Source: Saprospiraceae bacterium
Lineage (GTDB): Bacteria > Bacteroidota > Bacteroidia > Chitinophagales > Saprospiraceae
Length of the DNA: 64,000 nt
NCBI GenBank assembly: GCA_020848695.1
Contig: JADLHT010000034.1
Location: forward strand, 1 to 64,000
Direction of reading: 5' to 3'
Shown: positions 1-9,432 of the stretch, in pieces
Layout of the letters: each line of letters opens with the position of its first letter
How positions within the stretch are numbered: the stretch's first letter is position 1
Notes under the pieces: generated by a model
What the model was told of the DNA's origin: nothing
Database searches by the model: none
Seen by the model: the letters and a program-made list of their open reading frames with translations, nothing else
Made by a program: the position numbers and the translations under genes

Positions 1-242
1 GATTCTTTACATTATTCGACAGTGGAACTAAATCCGATATATTAGTTCTCAGCATCTACGATCGCTGGGGCGAGCTCATCTGGCAGAAAGAACAGTTCCC
101 AACTTCTGATCCCTCACAAGGCTGGAACGGAAGATTCCATGACAAGCCCGTCCTTCCGGGAGTGTACGTCTGGATGGCTAAAGTCCTATTGCCCGATCAC
201 CGGGAAATTATTCTTAAAGGTGATGTAACGGTTGTGAAGTGA
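1..242 (+). CDS. C-terminal end of a type IX secretion substrate (type B sorting domain), partial
   Basis: An open frame runs in from the left edge and stops at TGA 240-242, giving about 79 residues. It contains the pattern IYDRWGELIW, then GWNG, then PGVYVWMAK, and a final stretch ending GDVTVVK. This order is typical of the gliding-motility-associated / type B C-terminal sorting domain that directs large secreted or surface proteins through the type IX system of Bacteroidota. The rest of the protein lies outside the window, so its function is unknown. The segment is visibly richer in G+C (about half) than the roughly one-third G+C DNA that follows. SprA, the translocon for such proteins, is encoded at 52.1-59.5 kb. 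Confidence 0.85.
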   Translation, partial: FFTLFDSGTKSDILVLSIYDRWGELIWQKEQFPTSDPSQGWNGRFHDKPVLPGVYVWMAKVLLPDHREIILKGDVTVVK

Positions 243-262
243 TGAAAATTAAATGATTTTCA
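243..262 (+). terminator. small hairpin right after the first stop codon
   Basis: TGAAAAT (243-249) and ATTTTCA (256-262) can pair across a 6-base loop directly behind the stop at 240-242. An A-rich rather than T-rich stretch follows, so it is only a weak terminator candidate. Confidence 0.3.
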
Positions 263-491
263 ATCAGTATAAAAAAATAAGCCCTAAATGCTATCTCACT
301 ACATTGGTTAATACAATATATTTTAGTCGACAAACAATTTACTATATTAATGATTAGCTATTATCTCTAACTATATTGAATTTTCTAACTTTAAAAAAAT
401 TTATGCAAATCGTTTTTGTATTCTCACAAAGGCTTGTTGAAAGATAATTTAGTTCAACATTTTATCATTGAAAAATTCTATCTTTCTTAAC

Positions 492-499
492 TACTTTTG
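492..499 (+). promoter_or_regulatory. -7 promoter element of the paaI operon
   Basis: TACTTTTG matches the Bacteroidota -7 consensus TAnnTTTG. It ends only 4 bases before the ATG at 504, so the predicted transcription start falls on the start codon. This supports the start at 504 rather than an in-frame ATG at 468. No clear -33 TTG was found. Confidence 0.5.
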
Positions 500-503
500 C
501 TCT

Positions 504-923
504 ATGAAAAATTTACCTGAATCCGTATTTAATCATATGTATCGATTAGATGCATTTAGTCAATGGTTAGGGATTGAGAAACTTATCGCGGAAGAAGGAT
601 TTTGCATCCTGAAGATGACTGTTCGAAAAGAAATGTTGAACGGATTTAATGTGGCTCATGGTGCTATCAGTTATGCATTGGCAGATAGTGCATTTGCCTT
701 TTCTTGCAATAGTTACAACAGAATTAGTCTCAGTATAGAGACTTCCATTACCCATACTAAACCAATCCATGAAAATGATGTTCTTACAGCTGAATCCAAA
801 TTAATTACACAAAGTAACAAGCTTGGAACATTTCAAGTAGTCATTACCAATCAAAACAGTGATATCGTTGCAGTATTCAAAGGTATCTGTTATCGAACCG
901 ATAAAATTTTAATTGAAGAATGA
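504..923 (+). CDS. paaI: PaaI-like hotdog acyl-CoA thioesterase
   Basis: This 139-residue single-domain hotdog protein probably hydrolyses aromatic or medium-chain acyl-CoA esters in the cytoplasm. The central signature runs GFNVAHGAISYALADSAFAF, with the HG and LADSAFAF parts typical of PaaI (phenylacetate-pathway thioesterase). An in-frame ATG at 468 would add 12 residues, but the promoter-like TACTTTTG lies between the two codons, so 504 is preferred. The stop overlaps the next gene's start by 4 bases (ATGA), so the two are translationally coupled. The neighbouring thiolase and fumarylacetoacetase point to aromatic-compound breakdown. The exact substrate cannot be read from sequence; family confidence is high. 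Confidence 0.85.
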   Translation: MKNLPESVFNHMYRLDAFSQWLGIEKLIAEEGFCILKMTVRKEMLNGFNVAHGAISYALADSAFAFSCNSYNRISLSIETSITHTKPIHENDVLTAESKLITQSNKLGTFQVVITNQNSDIVAVFKGICYRTDKILIEE

Positions 924-2125
924 AATCAACATATATTGTTTCAGGTTGCAGGACTGCAATAGGTAATCTAGGTGGATCATTAGCCGGTGTTAGAACAGAT
1001 GATCTTGCCGCCAAAGTATTACAAGCCTTGCTGATTAAAATTCCTAAACTGGACCCTTCATCGTTGGATGATGTAATATTAGGCTGCGCTAACCAAGCTG
1101 GAGAAGACAATCGCAATGTAGCCAGAATGTCATTGTTGTTGGCCGGTATTCCAGAAACAGTTCCAGGTGAAACTGTCAACAGACTTTGTGCTTCCGGTAT
1201 GTCCGCAATTATTCATGCGCACAGAGCAATTCAAGCTGATGATGGTAATCTTTTTATTGCCGGTGGTGTAGAAGGAATGACCAGAGGCCCTTGGGTTATC
1301 TCGAAGACAAGTTCAGCCTATGGAAGAGATGCAAAAATGTATGATTCTTCATTTGGTTGGAGATTTGTAAATCCTAAGATGGAATCATCGTTTGGTTGTG
1401 ACAGTATGGGACAGACTGCAGAAAATCTAGCTCGTAAATATAATATTTCGCGAGAAGACCAAGATCAATTTGCATTTGCTTCACAAGCAAAGTATTCCAA
1501 AGCATTAGAGAATGGATTATTAAAATCAGAAATTATTCCGATTGAAATAAAAATTTCCAAAACGGAACTTTTAAATTTTTCTCATGATGAATTTCATAAA
1601 CCTAATACAACTCTTGAAGGACTAGCGAAGCTGAAACCTGCTTTTGAATCCAATGGAACAGTAACTGCTGGGAATTCTTCCGGATTAAACGATGGTGCCG
1701 CAGCACTTCTAATTGCATCTGATCAGGGAATAAAAAATACCCATCTCCAACCTATGGCAAGAATTATTTCTTCTTCTGTTGTCGGTGCCGAACCTAAATA
1801 TATGGGAATTGGCCCAGTTGAAGCTTGTAAAAATGCCTTGAAAAAGGCCGGTCTCTCCTTGGATCAAATAGACCATATAGAATTAAATGAAGCGTTCGCT
1901 GCACAGGTACTTGCTTGCACCCGAACTCTAAATCTTGAAGATTCTGATCCTAGAATCAATCCAAATGGTGGAGCAATAGCGATAGGGCATCCTCTTGGGA
2001 TGACTGGAGCGAGAATTGTATATAGCGCCGCTCTTCAATTACAAAGAATGAATAAAAAGTATGCACTGGTAACCATGTGTATTGGTGTAGGGCAAGGATA
2101 TGCTGTGATTATTGAAAAAATATAA
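920..2125 (+). CDS. pcaF: 3-oxoadipyl-CoA-type thiolase (acetyl-CoA acyltransferase)
   Basis: A 401-residue thiolase that cleaves a 3-oxoacyl-CoA with CoA to release acetyl-CoA. The nucleophilic Cys90 lies in VNRLCASGMSA, and the second catalytic pair is His357 (GGAIAIGHPLG) and Cys387 (TMCIGVGQG). The VNRLCASG and IAGGVEGMTRGPWV stretches resemble the PcaF/PaaJ branch, which acts on 3-oxoadipyl-CoA in the beta-ketoadipate and phenylacetate pathways. The start overlaps the thioesterase stop by 4 bases, and the downstream fumarylacetoacetase follows at once. The PaaI neighbour favours the phenylacetate or another aromatic route, but a general fatty-acid thiolase is not excluded. Confidence 0.85.
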   Translation: MKSTYIVSGCRTAIGNLGGSLAGVRTDDLAAKVLQALLIKIPKLDPSSLDDVILGCANQAGEDNRNVARMSLLLAGIPETVPGETVNRLCASGMSAIIHAHRAIQADDGNLFIAGGVEGMTRGPWVISKTSSAYGRDAKMYDSSFGWRFVNPKMESSFGCDSMGQTAENLARKYNISREDQDQFAFASQAKYSKALENGLLKSEIIPIEIKISKTELLNFSHDEFHKPNTTLEGLAKLKPAFESNGTVTAGNSSGLNDGAAALLIASDQGIKNTHLQPMARIISSSVVGAEPKYMGIGPVEACKNALKKAGLSLDQIDHIELNEAFAAQVLACTRTLNLEDSDPRINPNGGAIAIGHPLGMTGARIVYSAALQLQRMNKKYALVTMCIGVGQGYAVIIEKI

Positions 2126-2126
2126 T

Positions 2127-3359
2127 ATGGAATTTTCAAAATTAAAATCCTGGGTAAGTGGTTCAAATGATTCTTTCTTTCCCATTCAAAATCTTCCTTT
2201 AGGTGTTTTCTCCACTAAGGAGAATGGTATGAAGAGAATATGTTCCAGAATCGGAGACTATGTGATAGATTTATCTTTGTTGCATGAAGAAAAATTTTTA
2301 AATATTCAATCAATACAACAATCTCATTTAAAGAATGAATTTCTGAATGATTTAATCCGATTGGGAAAAAATGTTTCTACCGAATTGAGAAATCAATTGA
2401 TTGAATTGTTTTCAAATGAAGGCAATTCGGGTCTTACAAATTTAATAAAATGTTTAATCTCAATTCATGAATGCAGTCTTCATCTTCCTATTCAAATTGG
2501 AGATTACACCGATTTTTACAGCAGCAGAGAACACGCAACCAATGTAGGAATAATGTTTCGCGATCCTGCAAATGCCTTAATGCCCAACTGGCTTCATCTT
2601 CCTGTTGGTTATCACGGAAGAGCTTCTTCAATCGTAGTAAGTGGAACAGAAATCCAAAGACCATCCGGACAAATTGTAATTAAAGACGGCGAAGCTCCTG
2701 TGTATTCAAAATCCAGACAACTTGATTTTGAATTGGAAATGGCATTTGTCATTGGTAAAGAAAATCGCATGGGAGACCCTATTCCGATTCAAAATTCTAT
2801 TGACCATATCTGTGGATTTATGTTATTTAATGATTGGTCTGCACGCGATATCCAAAAATGGGAATACGTTCCTTTGGGACCCTTTCTCGGAAAAAATTTT
2901 GCATCAACAATTTCTCCCTGGCTAGTATCTCTGGAAGCACTTGCCGAATTCAAATGTAATGGACCTGATCAGACTCCTACTCCGCTTTCATATCTTAATC
3001 CTGAAGCAGAAAGAAATTTTGATATACAGTTAGAAATCTTTATTAACGATACAAAAATTTGTACATCGAACACCAAATATTTATACTGGAGTATCTCTCA
3101 ACAACTCGCGCATCATACTGTCAATGGTTGCAATATGAGAATCGGTGACCTTTGTGCATCTGGAACTATTTCTGGACCAGAATCTACATCATATGGATCC
3201 ATGCTTGAATTGGCCTGGAAAGGCACCAAACCTATTGTTTTAAATGATGGAACTACAAGGACTTTTTTACAGGATGGTGATCGCATCAAAATGATTGCAT
3301 TTGCTCAAAACGATAATTACAAAATTGGCTTTGGAAGTTGCGAGGGGAGGATAATTTGA
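2127..3359 (+). CDS. fahA: fumarylacetoacetase
   Basis: This enzyme hydrolyses 4-fumarylacetoacetate to fumarate and acetoacetate, the last step of tyrosine/homogentisate breakdown. The protein is about 410 residues, the usual length, with an N-terminal FAA_hydrolase_N region (FPIQNLPLGVFS near the start) and the catalytic fold carrying FYSSREHATNVG, LPVGYHGRASSIVVSG, and ELEMAFVIGKEN with its metal-binding acidic residues. An ATG at 2112 in the same frame overlaps the thiolase; the ATG at 2127, two bases after the thiolase stop, matches the family start better. It is the last gene of the operon. Homogentisate dioxygenase and maleylacetoacetate isomerase are not in the window. Confidence 0.92.
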   Translation: MEFSKLKSWVSGSNDSFFPIQNLPLGVFSTKENGMKRICSRIGDYVIDLSLLHEEKFLNIQSIQQSHLKNEFLNDLIRLGKNVSTELRNQLIELFSNEGNSGLTNLIKCLISIHECSLHLPIQIGDYTDFYSSREHATNVGIMFRDPANALMPNWLHLPVGYHGRASSIVVSGTEIQRPSGQIVIKDGEAPVYSKSRQLDFELEMAFVIGKENRMGDPIPIQNSIDHICGFMLFNDWSARDIQKWEYVPLGPFLGKNFASTISPWLVSLEALAEFKCNGPDQTPTPLSYLNPEAERNFDIQLEIFINDTKICTSNTKYLYWSISQQLAHHTVNGCNMRIGDLCASGTISGPESTSYGSMLELAWKGTKPIVLNDGTTRTFLQDGDRIKMIAFAQNDNYKIGFGSCEGRII

Positions 3360-3601
3360 TTTCCAAAATAATGTTTAAATAATAAATATTACAAAAATCA
3401 TATTGCTAAGCTTCAATACTTCATCAAACGACTACAGTACTATAGCATTATGAAATGCTCTCTAAATCTTTGTGTCTCCAACTTCACAAATCTATTCTAA
3501 GAGCTTTAATAATTGATCACAACGCTAAACTTCTATTTCACTAAATCTCTTTAAGCCATGTAATTAGGAATAAAAATAAATTAGAGAAATAAAAAAAGCC
3601 A

Positions 3602-5794
3602 TTATCTGTTGAACAAGATCTCCCTGTACTTTGGCAACGGCCAGTACTTATCCTCTACATATAATTCCAGCGTATCTGCGTGACTTCTGATTTCGAGGAA
3701 TAAAGGTTTCACTTTATCACAGAAATATACAGCTACATCTCTTGTTGATTTTTGATGATGTGCCTTATCCATTTCCGTTTTCATTTTTTCTGTACCATGA
3801 TAAATTCCTTCAATATGAGAACTTACGAGATTTAATATTTCATATTGTGTTTTTAGAGAAGTCTTGTTTAATCCTGCATCCAAAGCAGCTTTTATATTAC
3901 TCAGCAAGTCAGTCTGATATCTGAGACAGGCAGGAAGAATTTGATTAATGCACAACTCATGCAAAAGGTGCGCTTCAATCTCTACTTTTTTGATGTATTT
4001 CTCAAGATTTATTTCATGTCTTGCTTCTACTTCCTTTTCGGACATGATATTCAGTTCAGAAAACATTTTTAAAGCTTTCTTGGTAATCATTGCATCGAGC
4101 GCCAGAGGAGTTGTTTTGATATTGGGTAATCCTCTCTTAGCAGCTTCCTTAGCCCAAGCTTCTGAATAATTATCTCCTTCAAACAAGATTTTTTTACAGG
4201 ACTTTACACAGGACCTTAACTCGATGAGAATGGCTGAATCTTTTTTCTCTCCATCAGCAATGTGTTTGTCCACTTTATTTTTAAAATCTGTCAACTGATT
4301 GGCTACAATCATATTTAGTACCATCATGGGTTCGGAACAATTTGCTGACGAACCCACCGCACGAAATTCAAATTTATTTCCTGTAAAAGCAAAGGGGGAT
4401 GTTCTGTTTCGATCCGTATTATCCATCATCACATCCGGAATCATCTTATGAATGTCAAGTTTCAATTCATTCTCCTCTTCTTCCTTGATGTCTTTATCTA
4501 CCCTTTGTTCGATAGTTTCCATAGCTTTTGTTAAAAAATCACCTATGAAAACAGAAATAATTGCCGGAGGTGCTTCATTAGCGCCTAAACGATAATCATT
4601 GCCTTCAGAAGCAATACTCGCTCTTAATAGATCAGCATGATCATGAACTGCTTTAATGGTATTGATAAAGAAAGTCAAAAATTGCAAATTGTTTCTTGGA
4701 GTCTTTCCGGGACTCAACAAATTGGTTCCTGTATCCGTCCCCATAGACCAGTTGTTGTGCTTGCCGGATCCATTAATTCCAGCGAATGGTTTTTCATGCA
4801 AAAGACAGATTAAATAATGCCTTCTTGCAACACGATCCATTACGTCCATCAATAATGAATTGTGATCCACAGCAATATTAGCTTCTTCGAACATAGGTGC
4901 CAGCTCAAATTGACTGGGTGCAACTTCGTTATGTCGCGTTCTAACCGGAATTCCCAACTTATGACATTCCAGCTCCAGATCTACCATAAAGTTATATACC
5001 CGATCCGGGATAGCTCCAAAATAATGATCTTCCAATTGTTGGCCTTTTGCCGGAGAGCGACCGATGATTGTTCTTCCACTTGCCATTAGATCCGGTCTTG
5101 CATAATACATGGCTTTGTCAATAAGAAAATATTCTTGTTCCCATCCCAGAGTAGCACTAACTTTATTGACAAACCGATCAAAGTATCTTGCAACTCCTGT
5201 AGCTGCCTTATCCAATACCTCCAATGATCTGATCAGCGGAGCTTTGTGATCTAAGGCTTCTCCGGTATAGGAGATAAATACTGTAGGAATACAAAGGGTC
5301 TTTGATCCATTGATTTCCATCATGAATGCAGGCGACATAGGATCCCAGGCCGTATAGCCTCTGGCTTCAAATGTTGCCCTTAAACCACCACTTGGAAAAG
5401 ATGATGCATCCGGTTCCTGTTGTACTAAGGCATCGCCATCAAATTTTTCAATTGCAGATCCTGAACTGCTTAAAGTGAAAAACGAATCATGCTTTTCAGC
5501 CGTTGTTCCAGTAAGCGGTTGAAACCAATGGGTATAATGGGTTGTTCCCTGCTCCATACACCAGGCTTTGAGCGCTGCGGCTATTTGATCCGCAAGATCT
5601 CTCGTGAACTTCTTCCCCTCCGATAAAGTCTGCTTGTAGGCCTTATAAGCATCATTGGAAAGATAGGTTCTCAATTTTGATTCTGTAAAAACATTCTCTC
5701 CAAAATAAGTGGAAATCTTACGATTATCCACATTTTTAATCATCTTAGGACGAGTCATAAATACATTTAATGCAGAGCTGCGACTGTTAGACAT
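3602..5794 (-). CDS. glnN: glutamine synthetase type III
   Basis: This 730-residue protein matches the long GSIII class, which makes glutamine from glutamate, ammonia and ATP as a large oligomer. Recognisable blocks include the N-terminal GSIII region with THYTHWFQP and EKHDSFF, the glutamate-binding EQEYFLID, RHNEVAPSQFELAP, and NGSGKHNNWSMGTDTGTNL. GSIII is characteristic of Bacteroidota and some cyanobacteria and has little similarity in length to GSI (about 450 residues). It stands alone, convergent with fahA. The 242 bases between the two stop codons show only AT-rich sequence. A TAnnTTTG element 36 bases upstream of the ATG is a plausible promoter. No PII or NtrC-type regulator is nearby. 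Confidence 0.96.
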   Translation of the reverse strand: MSNSRSSALNVFMTRPKMIKNVDNRKISTYFGENVFTESKLRTYLSNDAYKAYKQTLSEGKKFTRDLADQIAAALKAWCMEQGTTHYTHWFQPLTGTTAEKHDSFFTLSSSGSAIEKFDGDALVQQEPDASSFPSGGLRATFEARGYTAWDPMSPAFMMEINGSKTLCIPTVFISYTGEALDHKAPLIRSLEVLDKAATGVARYFDRFVNKVSATLGWEQEYFLIDKAMYYARPDLMASGRTIIGRSPAKGQQLEDHYFGAIPDRVYNFMVDLELECHKLGIPVRTRHNEVAPSQFELAPMFEEANIAVDHNSLLMDVMDRVARRHYLICLLHEKPFAGINGSGKHNNWSMGTDTGTNLLSPGKTPRNNLQFLTFFINTIKAVHDHADLLRASIASEGNDYRLGANEAPPAIISVFIGDFLTKAMETIEQRVDKDIKEEEENELKLDIHKMIPDVMMDNTDRNRTSPFAFTGNKFEFRAVGSSANCSEPMMVLNMIVANQLTDFKNKVDKHIADGEKKDSAILIELRSCVKSCKKILFEGDNYSEAWAKEAAKRGLPNIKTTPLALDAMITKKALKMFSELNIMSEKEVEARHEINLEKYIKKVEIEAHLLHELCINQILPACLRYQTDLLSNIKAALDAGLNKTSLKTQYEILNLVSSHIEGIYHGTEKMKTEMDKAHHQKSTRDVAVYFCDKVKPLFLEIRSHADTLELYVEDKYWPLPKYREILFNR

Positions 5795-5830
5795 TTTTTG
5801 AATTTTTAATTGAAAAATTATTTAGAAGCA

Positions 5831-5838
5831 CAAAAATA
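5831..5838 (-). promoter_or_regulatory. -7 promoter element of glnN
   Basis: On the minus strand this reads TATTTTTG (TAnnTTTG), 36 bases upstream of the glnN ATG. A TTG lies 13 bases further upstream, closer than the usual 17-23 spacing, so only the -7 box is well supported. Confidence 0.4.
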
Positions 5839-6031
5839 TAAATATTTTTAACAAATTAAGTCTATTCATGAATTTTTGAATAAAATTTGTATAGTTTTTA
5901 GTGAATAAACAGCTGAATATCTTAAAAATACTAAAAATATTTCATATTTTGATTTTTTAATATGTAGCTGCAATTTGCCAACAAATGCTTCCCTTCTGCG
6001 TATCTTTCGCTCTCTAACCCATAATACCAAC

Positions 6032-8284
6032 ATGAATGATATTCTTACAGGACTGAATGAAGTACAAAGAGCTGCAGTAGAACAGATCCACGGTCCTGTG
6101 ATGGTAATTGCGGGCCCCGGATCAGGGAAAACTCGTGTGTTAACCTATAGACTTGCCTATATGATTGAGTCCGGAATTCCTCCTCAACAGATTCTAACTC
6201 TTACATTTACCAATAAGGCAGCAAGGGAGATGACTGAACGAATTGAAAAAGTAGCCGGAGATAAAGCACGAAAAGTTTGGAGTGGTACTTTTCACTCCAT
6301 CTTTGCAAGAATCTTGAGAATAGAAGCTTCTAAATTAGGATTTCCTTCAGACTTTACGATCTATGATACAGAGGACAGCAAAAGTCTGATTTCTGAGATT
6401 ATCAAATCTATGAATCTTAATCCGAAAGAATACAATTCCAATACAGTTAGAAACAGAATTTCAAATGCCAAATCAAATCTTGTAACGCCACTTATTTATG
6501 AGAAAGATATTCAGCTCATTGAACAAGATCGTAGCAATAGAATGCCTGCTACGGCTGAAATTTATAAAAGATATATGAACCGTTGTTATAGTTCAGGTGC
6601 GATGGATTTTGATGATCTGCTCTTACAGTTGTTCCGGTTGTTTCAGGAGAATCCGGATCAGATTTTAGATAAATATCGGAGATTCTTTCAGTATCTAATG
6701 GTCGATGAGTTTCAAGATACCAATTATTTACAATACGCAATTCTTAAGAAACTATTGTTATACAAAGACAGTCCAAGAAATGTCTGTATTGTAGGTGATG
6801 ATGCACAATCCATATATTCATTCAGAGGAGCAACAATAAAAAATATACTCGATTTTGAGTCAGATTTTCCGGATGTCAAAATATTTAAGTTAGAGCAAAA
6901 CTACAGAAGCACCAATCATATTGTACAAGCAGCTAACGATGTCATCACTTACAACAATAGGCAGATTAAAAAAGAAATCTGGACGGAAAGGCAGGAAGGT
7001 CAAAAAATAAAATTACTGCGATGTGCTTCGGACAGTGAGGAAGGAAGAAGGGTATGTGATTACATAGTCGAAATGAAAAACCGGTATCATATCAAAAATG
7101 CTGAAATCGGAATACTGTATCGTACAAATGCACAATCAAGAATTTTTGAAGAGAATCTGCGAAGGTTGAACATCCCTTACAAAGTTTTTGGAGGACTTTC
7201 CTTTTACCAACGTAAAGAGGTTAAAGATCTGTTGGCTTATCTGAGATTGGTTGTTAATCCAAAAGACAACGAAGCTTTCAAACGAATTATCAATTATCCT
7301 AAAAGAGGAATTGGTGATTCAAGTATTGAAAAAATCATTCAAATTGCCAACGACAAGAACATTCCATACTTTGAAGCAATTCCACATTCAAGTGCAAGCG
7401 GAAAACTTGCTCAGAGTCTGCAACAATTTTATCTGTCAATAAAAGAAACTCAACGAATTGCAAGCTCTGGATCAGCCTATGATGCTGCTATGCATATTTT
7501 TAAAGTTTCTGGATTGTCAGCAGAAATGAAACAGGACATTTCCCAGGAAGGACTTTCCCGTCTTGAAAATATTTTGTCTTTAATGGATGGGATTAAGGAA
7601 TTTACCGAACAGGATGAGCTTGAAGAAATTAATACCCAGGACAAAACACTTTCTGCATATATTCAATCCATTGCACTCATAACCGAATTGGATGAACTGC
7701 AAGAAGGTCAGGAGTTTGTTTCACTTATGTCAATTCATTCAGCAAAAGGTTTGGAATTTGATGCAGTTCTTGTTGTTGGACTGGAAGAAAATCTTTTTCC
7801 ATCCTTTATGTCCTTTTCGGACTCTGAGCAAATGGATGAGGAAAGAAGATTATTTTATGTTGCCATTACTAGAGCAAGACAACATCTTACTCTAAGCTAC
7901 GCAACCAGTCGGTATCAATTCGGCAACCTTAGGATGAATGAGCCCAGTAGATTTTTAGAAGAAATTCAACAGGATCGGTTTGAATTGGATACGGCACCGC
8001 GTGCAGCCATCATGAATCTATGGGATGATGAACCCGTTTCTACAAAAAACAAATACATTCCTAAAAAACCAAAATATACTGATCATGCTTATCCTGTGAA
8101 AGCAAGTGATCCAAAATTGATTTCGACCGGAATGAATGTAATGCATCAGAAATTTGGTAATGGAAAAGTTATCAGCATAGAAGGAAGTTCAGACAACAGA
8201 ATTGCTACTATTTTTTTTAAAGACATTGATGAACCTAACCGAAAGATTATGCTGAAATTTGCAAAACTGGAGATTCTAAAATAA
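6032..8284 (+). CDS. pcrA: UvrD/PcrA-type superfamily 1 DNA helicase
   Basis: A 750-residue 3'-5' ATP-dependent DNA helicase of the PcrA/UvrD family for repair and replication-fork clearance. Motifs appear in order: the Q-motif GLNEVQRAAV near the start, Walker A AGPGSGKTRVL, motif Ia LTFTNKAAREM, Walker B DEFQDTN, motif III VGDDAQSIYSFRGA, motif IV QNYRST, motif V SIHSAKGLEFDAV and motif VI YVAITRARQ. The C-terminal tail has a FGNGKVISIEG motif typical of PcrA. The start at 6032 (MNDILTGLNEVQ) is chosen because an upstream ATG at 5975 adds 19 residues without family support. The sensor kinase begins 2 bases after the stop, so the two may be co-transcribed. Confidence 0.95.
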   Translation: MNDILTGLNEVQRAAVEQIHGPVMVIAGPGSGKTRVLTYRLAYMIESGIPPQQILTLTFTNKAAREMTERIEKVAGDKARKVWSGTFHSIFARILRIEASKLGFPSDFTIYDTEDSKSLISEIIKSMNLNPKEYNSNTVRNRISNAKSNLVTPLIYEKDIQLIEQDRSNRMPATAEIYKRYMNRCYSSGAMDFDDLLLQLFRLFQENPDQILDKYRRFFQYLMVDEFQDTNYLQYAILKKLLLYKDSPRNVCIVGDDAQSIYSFRGATIKNILDFESDFPDVKIFKLEQNYRSTNHIVQAANDVITYNNRQIKKEIWTERQEGQKIKLLRCASDSEEGRRVCDYIVEMKNRYHIKNAEIGILYRTNAQSRIFEENLRRLNIPYKVFGGLSFYQRKEVKDLLAYLRLVVNPKDNEAFKRIINYPKRGIGDSSIEKIIQIANDKNIPYFEAIPHSSASGKLAQSLQQFYLSIKETQRIASSGSAYDAAMHIFKVSGLSAEMKQDISQEGLSRLENILSLMDGIKEFTEQDELEEINTQDKTLSAYIQSIALITELDELQEGQEFVSLMSIHSAKGLEFDAVLVVGLEENLFPSFMSFSDSEQMDEERRLFYVAITRARQHLTLSYATSRYQFGNLRMNEPSRFLEEIQQDRFELDTAPRAAIMNLWDDEPVSTKNKYIPKKPKYTDHAYPVKASDPKLISTGMNVMHQKFGNGKVISIEGSSDNRIATIFFKDIDEPNRKIMLKFAKLEILK

Positions 8285-8286
8285 TC

Positions 8287-9432
8287 ATGTTAGAGGTTTA
8301 TAAGAAAACGAATCGCTGGGTCATTATTTTGATTATTACAGGAATTATAATTCTTATTCTTCCGATCTATTATGCCAATAAACTTGCTTATAATCTTGCT
8401 CAAAGAGAACTTGCTAAAGTAGAATTATTTGTAATGTCAATAAAGGAAATCAACAATAATCCAGACCTGGATGCGGATCTCACCTTTGCACTTGATATTA
8501 ACACCAAGCTGGCTAAAGATATACATGTTGTTACTCTTAACAGAAACGGTGTATATCAATTCTACAATTACGGGCCTGATCCGGATACATTAAATATTAT
8601 AAAGCGAGTTGAATCCGGTAAGAATTTTATTATTACTCCGGAATATCCAAAAATATTTTATGAATATCCTGCAATTGTTGATTGGATTAAATTTATACCC
8701 TGGATTCAACTATTATTACTTTTAGTTTATGCAATGATTGGATACACAGTATTCAATTTATCCCGTAGAGAGGAGCAGAATCGTGTTTGGGTAGGAATGG
8801 CAAAAGAAACAGCACATCAGATGGGAACTCCTATTTCAGGAATGATGGGCTGGTTAGAACAATTGAAAAATAAAAATACTGATCACGGATTTACTAAAGA
8901 TGAAATTGTAAAATACATTGAGCAAGATATTCATAAATTACAGCAGGTTTCTGATCGATTCTCCAAGATAGGATCTACAGCATCATTACAACCTGAATCA
9001 TTAATACAAATAATTCATGAGGCGAAAGAATACATGAAACCTCGGGCAAGTAAAAAAATAATATTTGACTTTCCAGCATCTAATTCTCAAGATTACCTTG
9101 TGCTCATTAATAAGAATCTTTTTTCCTGGGTCCTTGAAAACTTACTTAGAAATGCTTTGGATGCTATGACTGATTCCGGTAAGATCACAATCAAATTGCA
9201 AAAAGCAGACTCCTTTGCACAAATTTTGGTAAGTGATACCGGACATGGTATTTCTTCCAATAATTTTAATAACATCTTCCGACCCGGTTTTACTACCAAG
9301 GATCGAGGATGGGGGCTTGGTCTATCTCTTGCAAAACGTATTATCGAAGACTATCACAAAGGTAAGATCTATGTTAAAGAATCAACTATCGGAAAGGGAA
9401 CAACCTTTATAATTAAAGTATTACTTTCTTAA
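8287..9432 (+). CDS. membrane sensor histidine kinase (orphan)
   Basis: A 381-residue sensor kinase. The first membrane segment covers about residues 11-30, followed by a roughly 100-residue extracytoplasmic region and a second segment near residues 137-157. The dimerisation/phosphoacceptor helix holds VGMAKETAHQMGTPISGM with the phosphoacceptor His. The ATP-binding domain has an N-box (ENLLRNALDAM), G1 (DTGHGI) and G2 (WGLGLSLAKRIIEDY). The sensing region resembles no family I recognise. No response regulator is adjacent, so it is an orphan; the partner and signal are unknown. It follows the helicase gene by 2 bases. Its stop codon coincides with the truncated edge of an IS3 remnant, but the protein itself looks complete. 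Confidence 0.9.
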   Translation: MLEVYKKTNRWVIILIITGIIILILPIYYANKLAYNLAQRELAKVELFVMSIKEINNNPDLDADLTFALDINTKLAKDIHVVTLNRNGVYQFYNYGPDPDTLNIIKRVESGKNFIITPEYPKIFYEYPAIVDWIKFIPWIQLLLLLVYAMIGYTVFNLSRREEQNRVWVGMAKETAHQMGTPISGMMGWLEQLKNKNTDHGFTKDEIVKYIEQDIHKLQQVSDRFSKIGSTASLQPESLIQIIHEAKEYMKPRASKKIIFDFPASNSQDYLVLINKNLFSWVLENLLRNALDAMTDSGKITIKLQKADSFAQILVSDTGHGISSNNFNNIFRPGFTTKDRGWGLGLSLAKRIIEDYHKGKIYVKESTIGKGTTFIIKVLLS

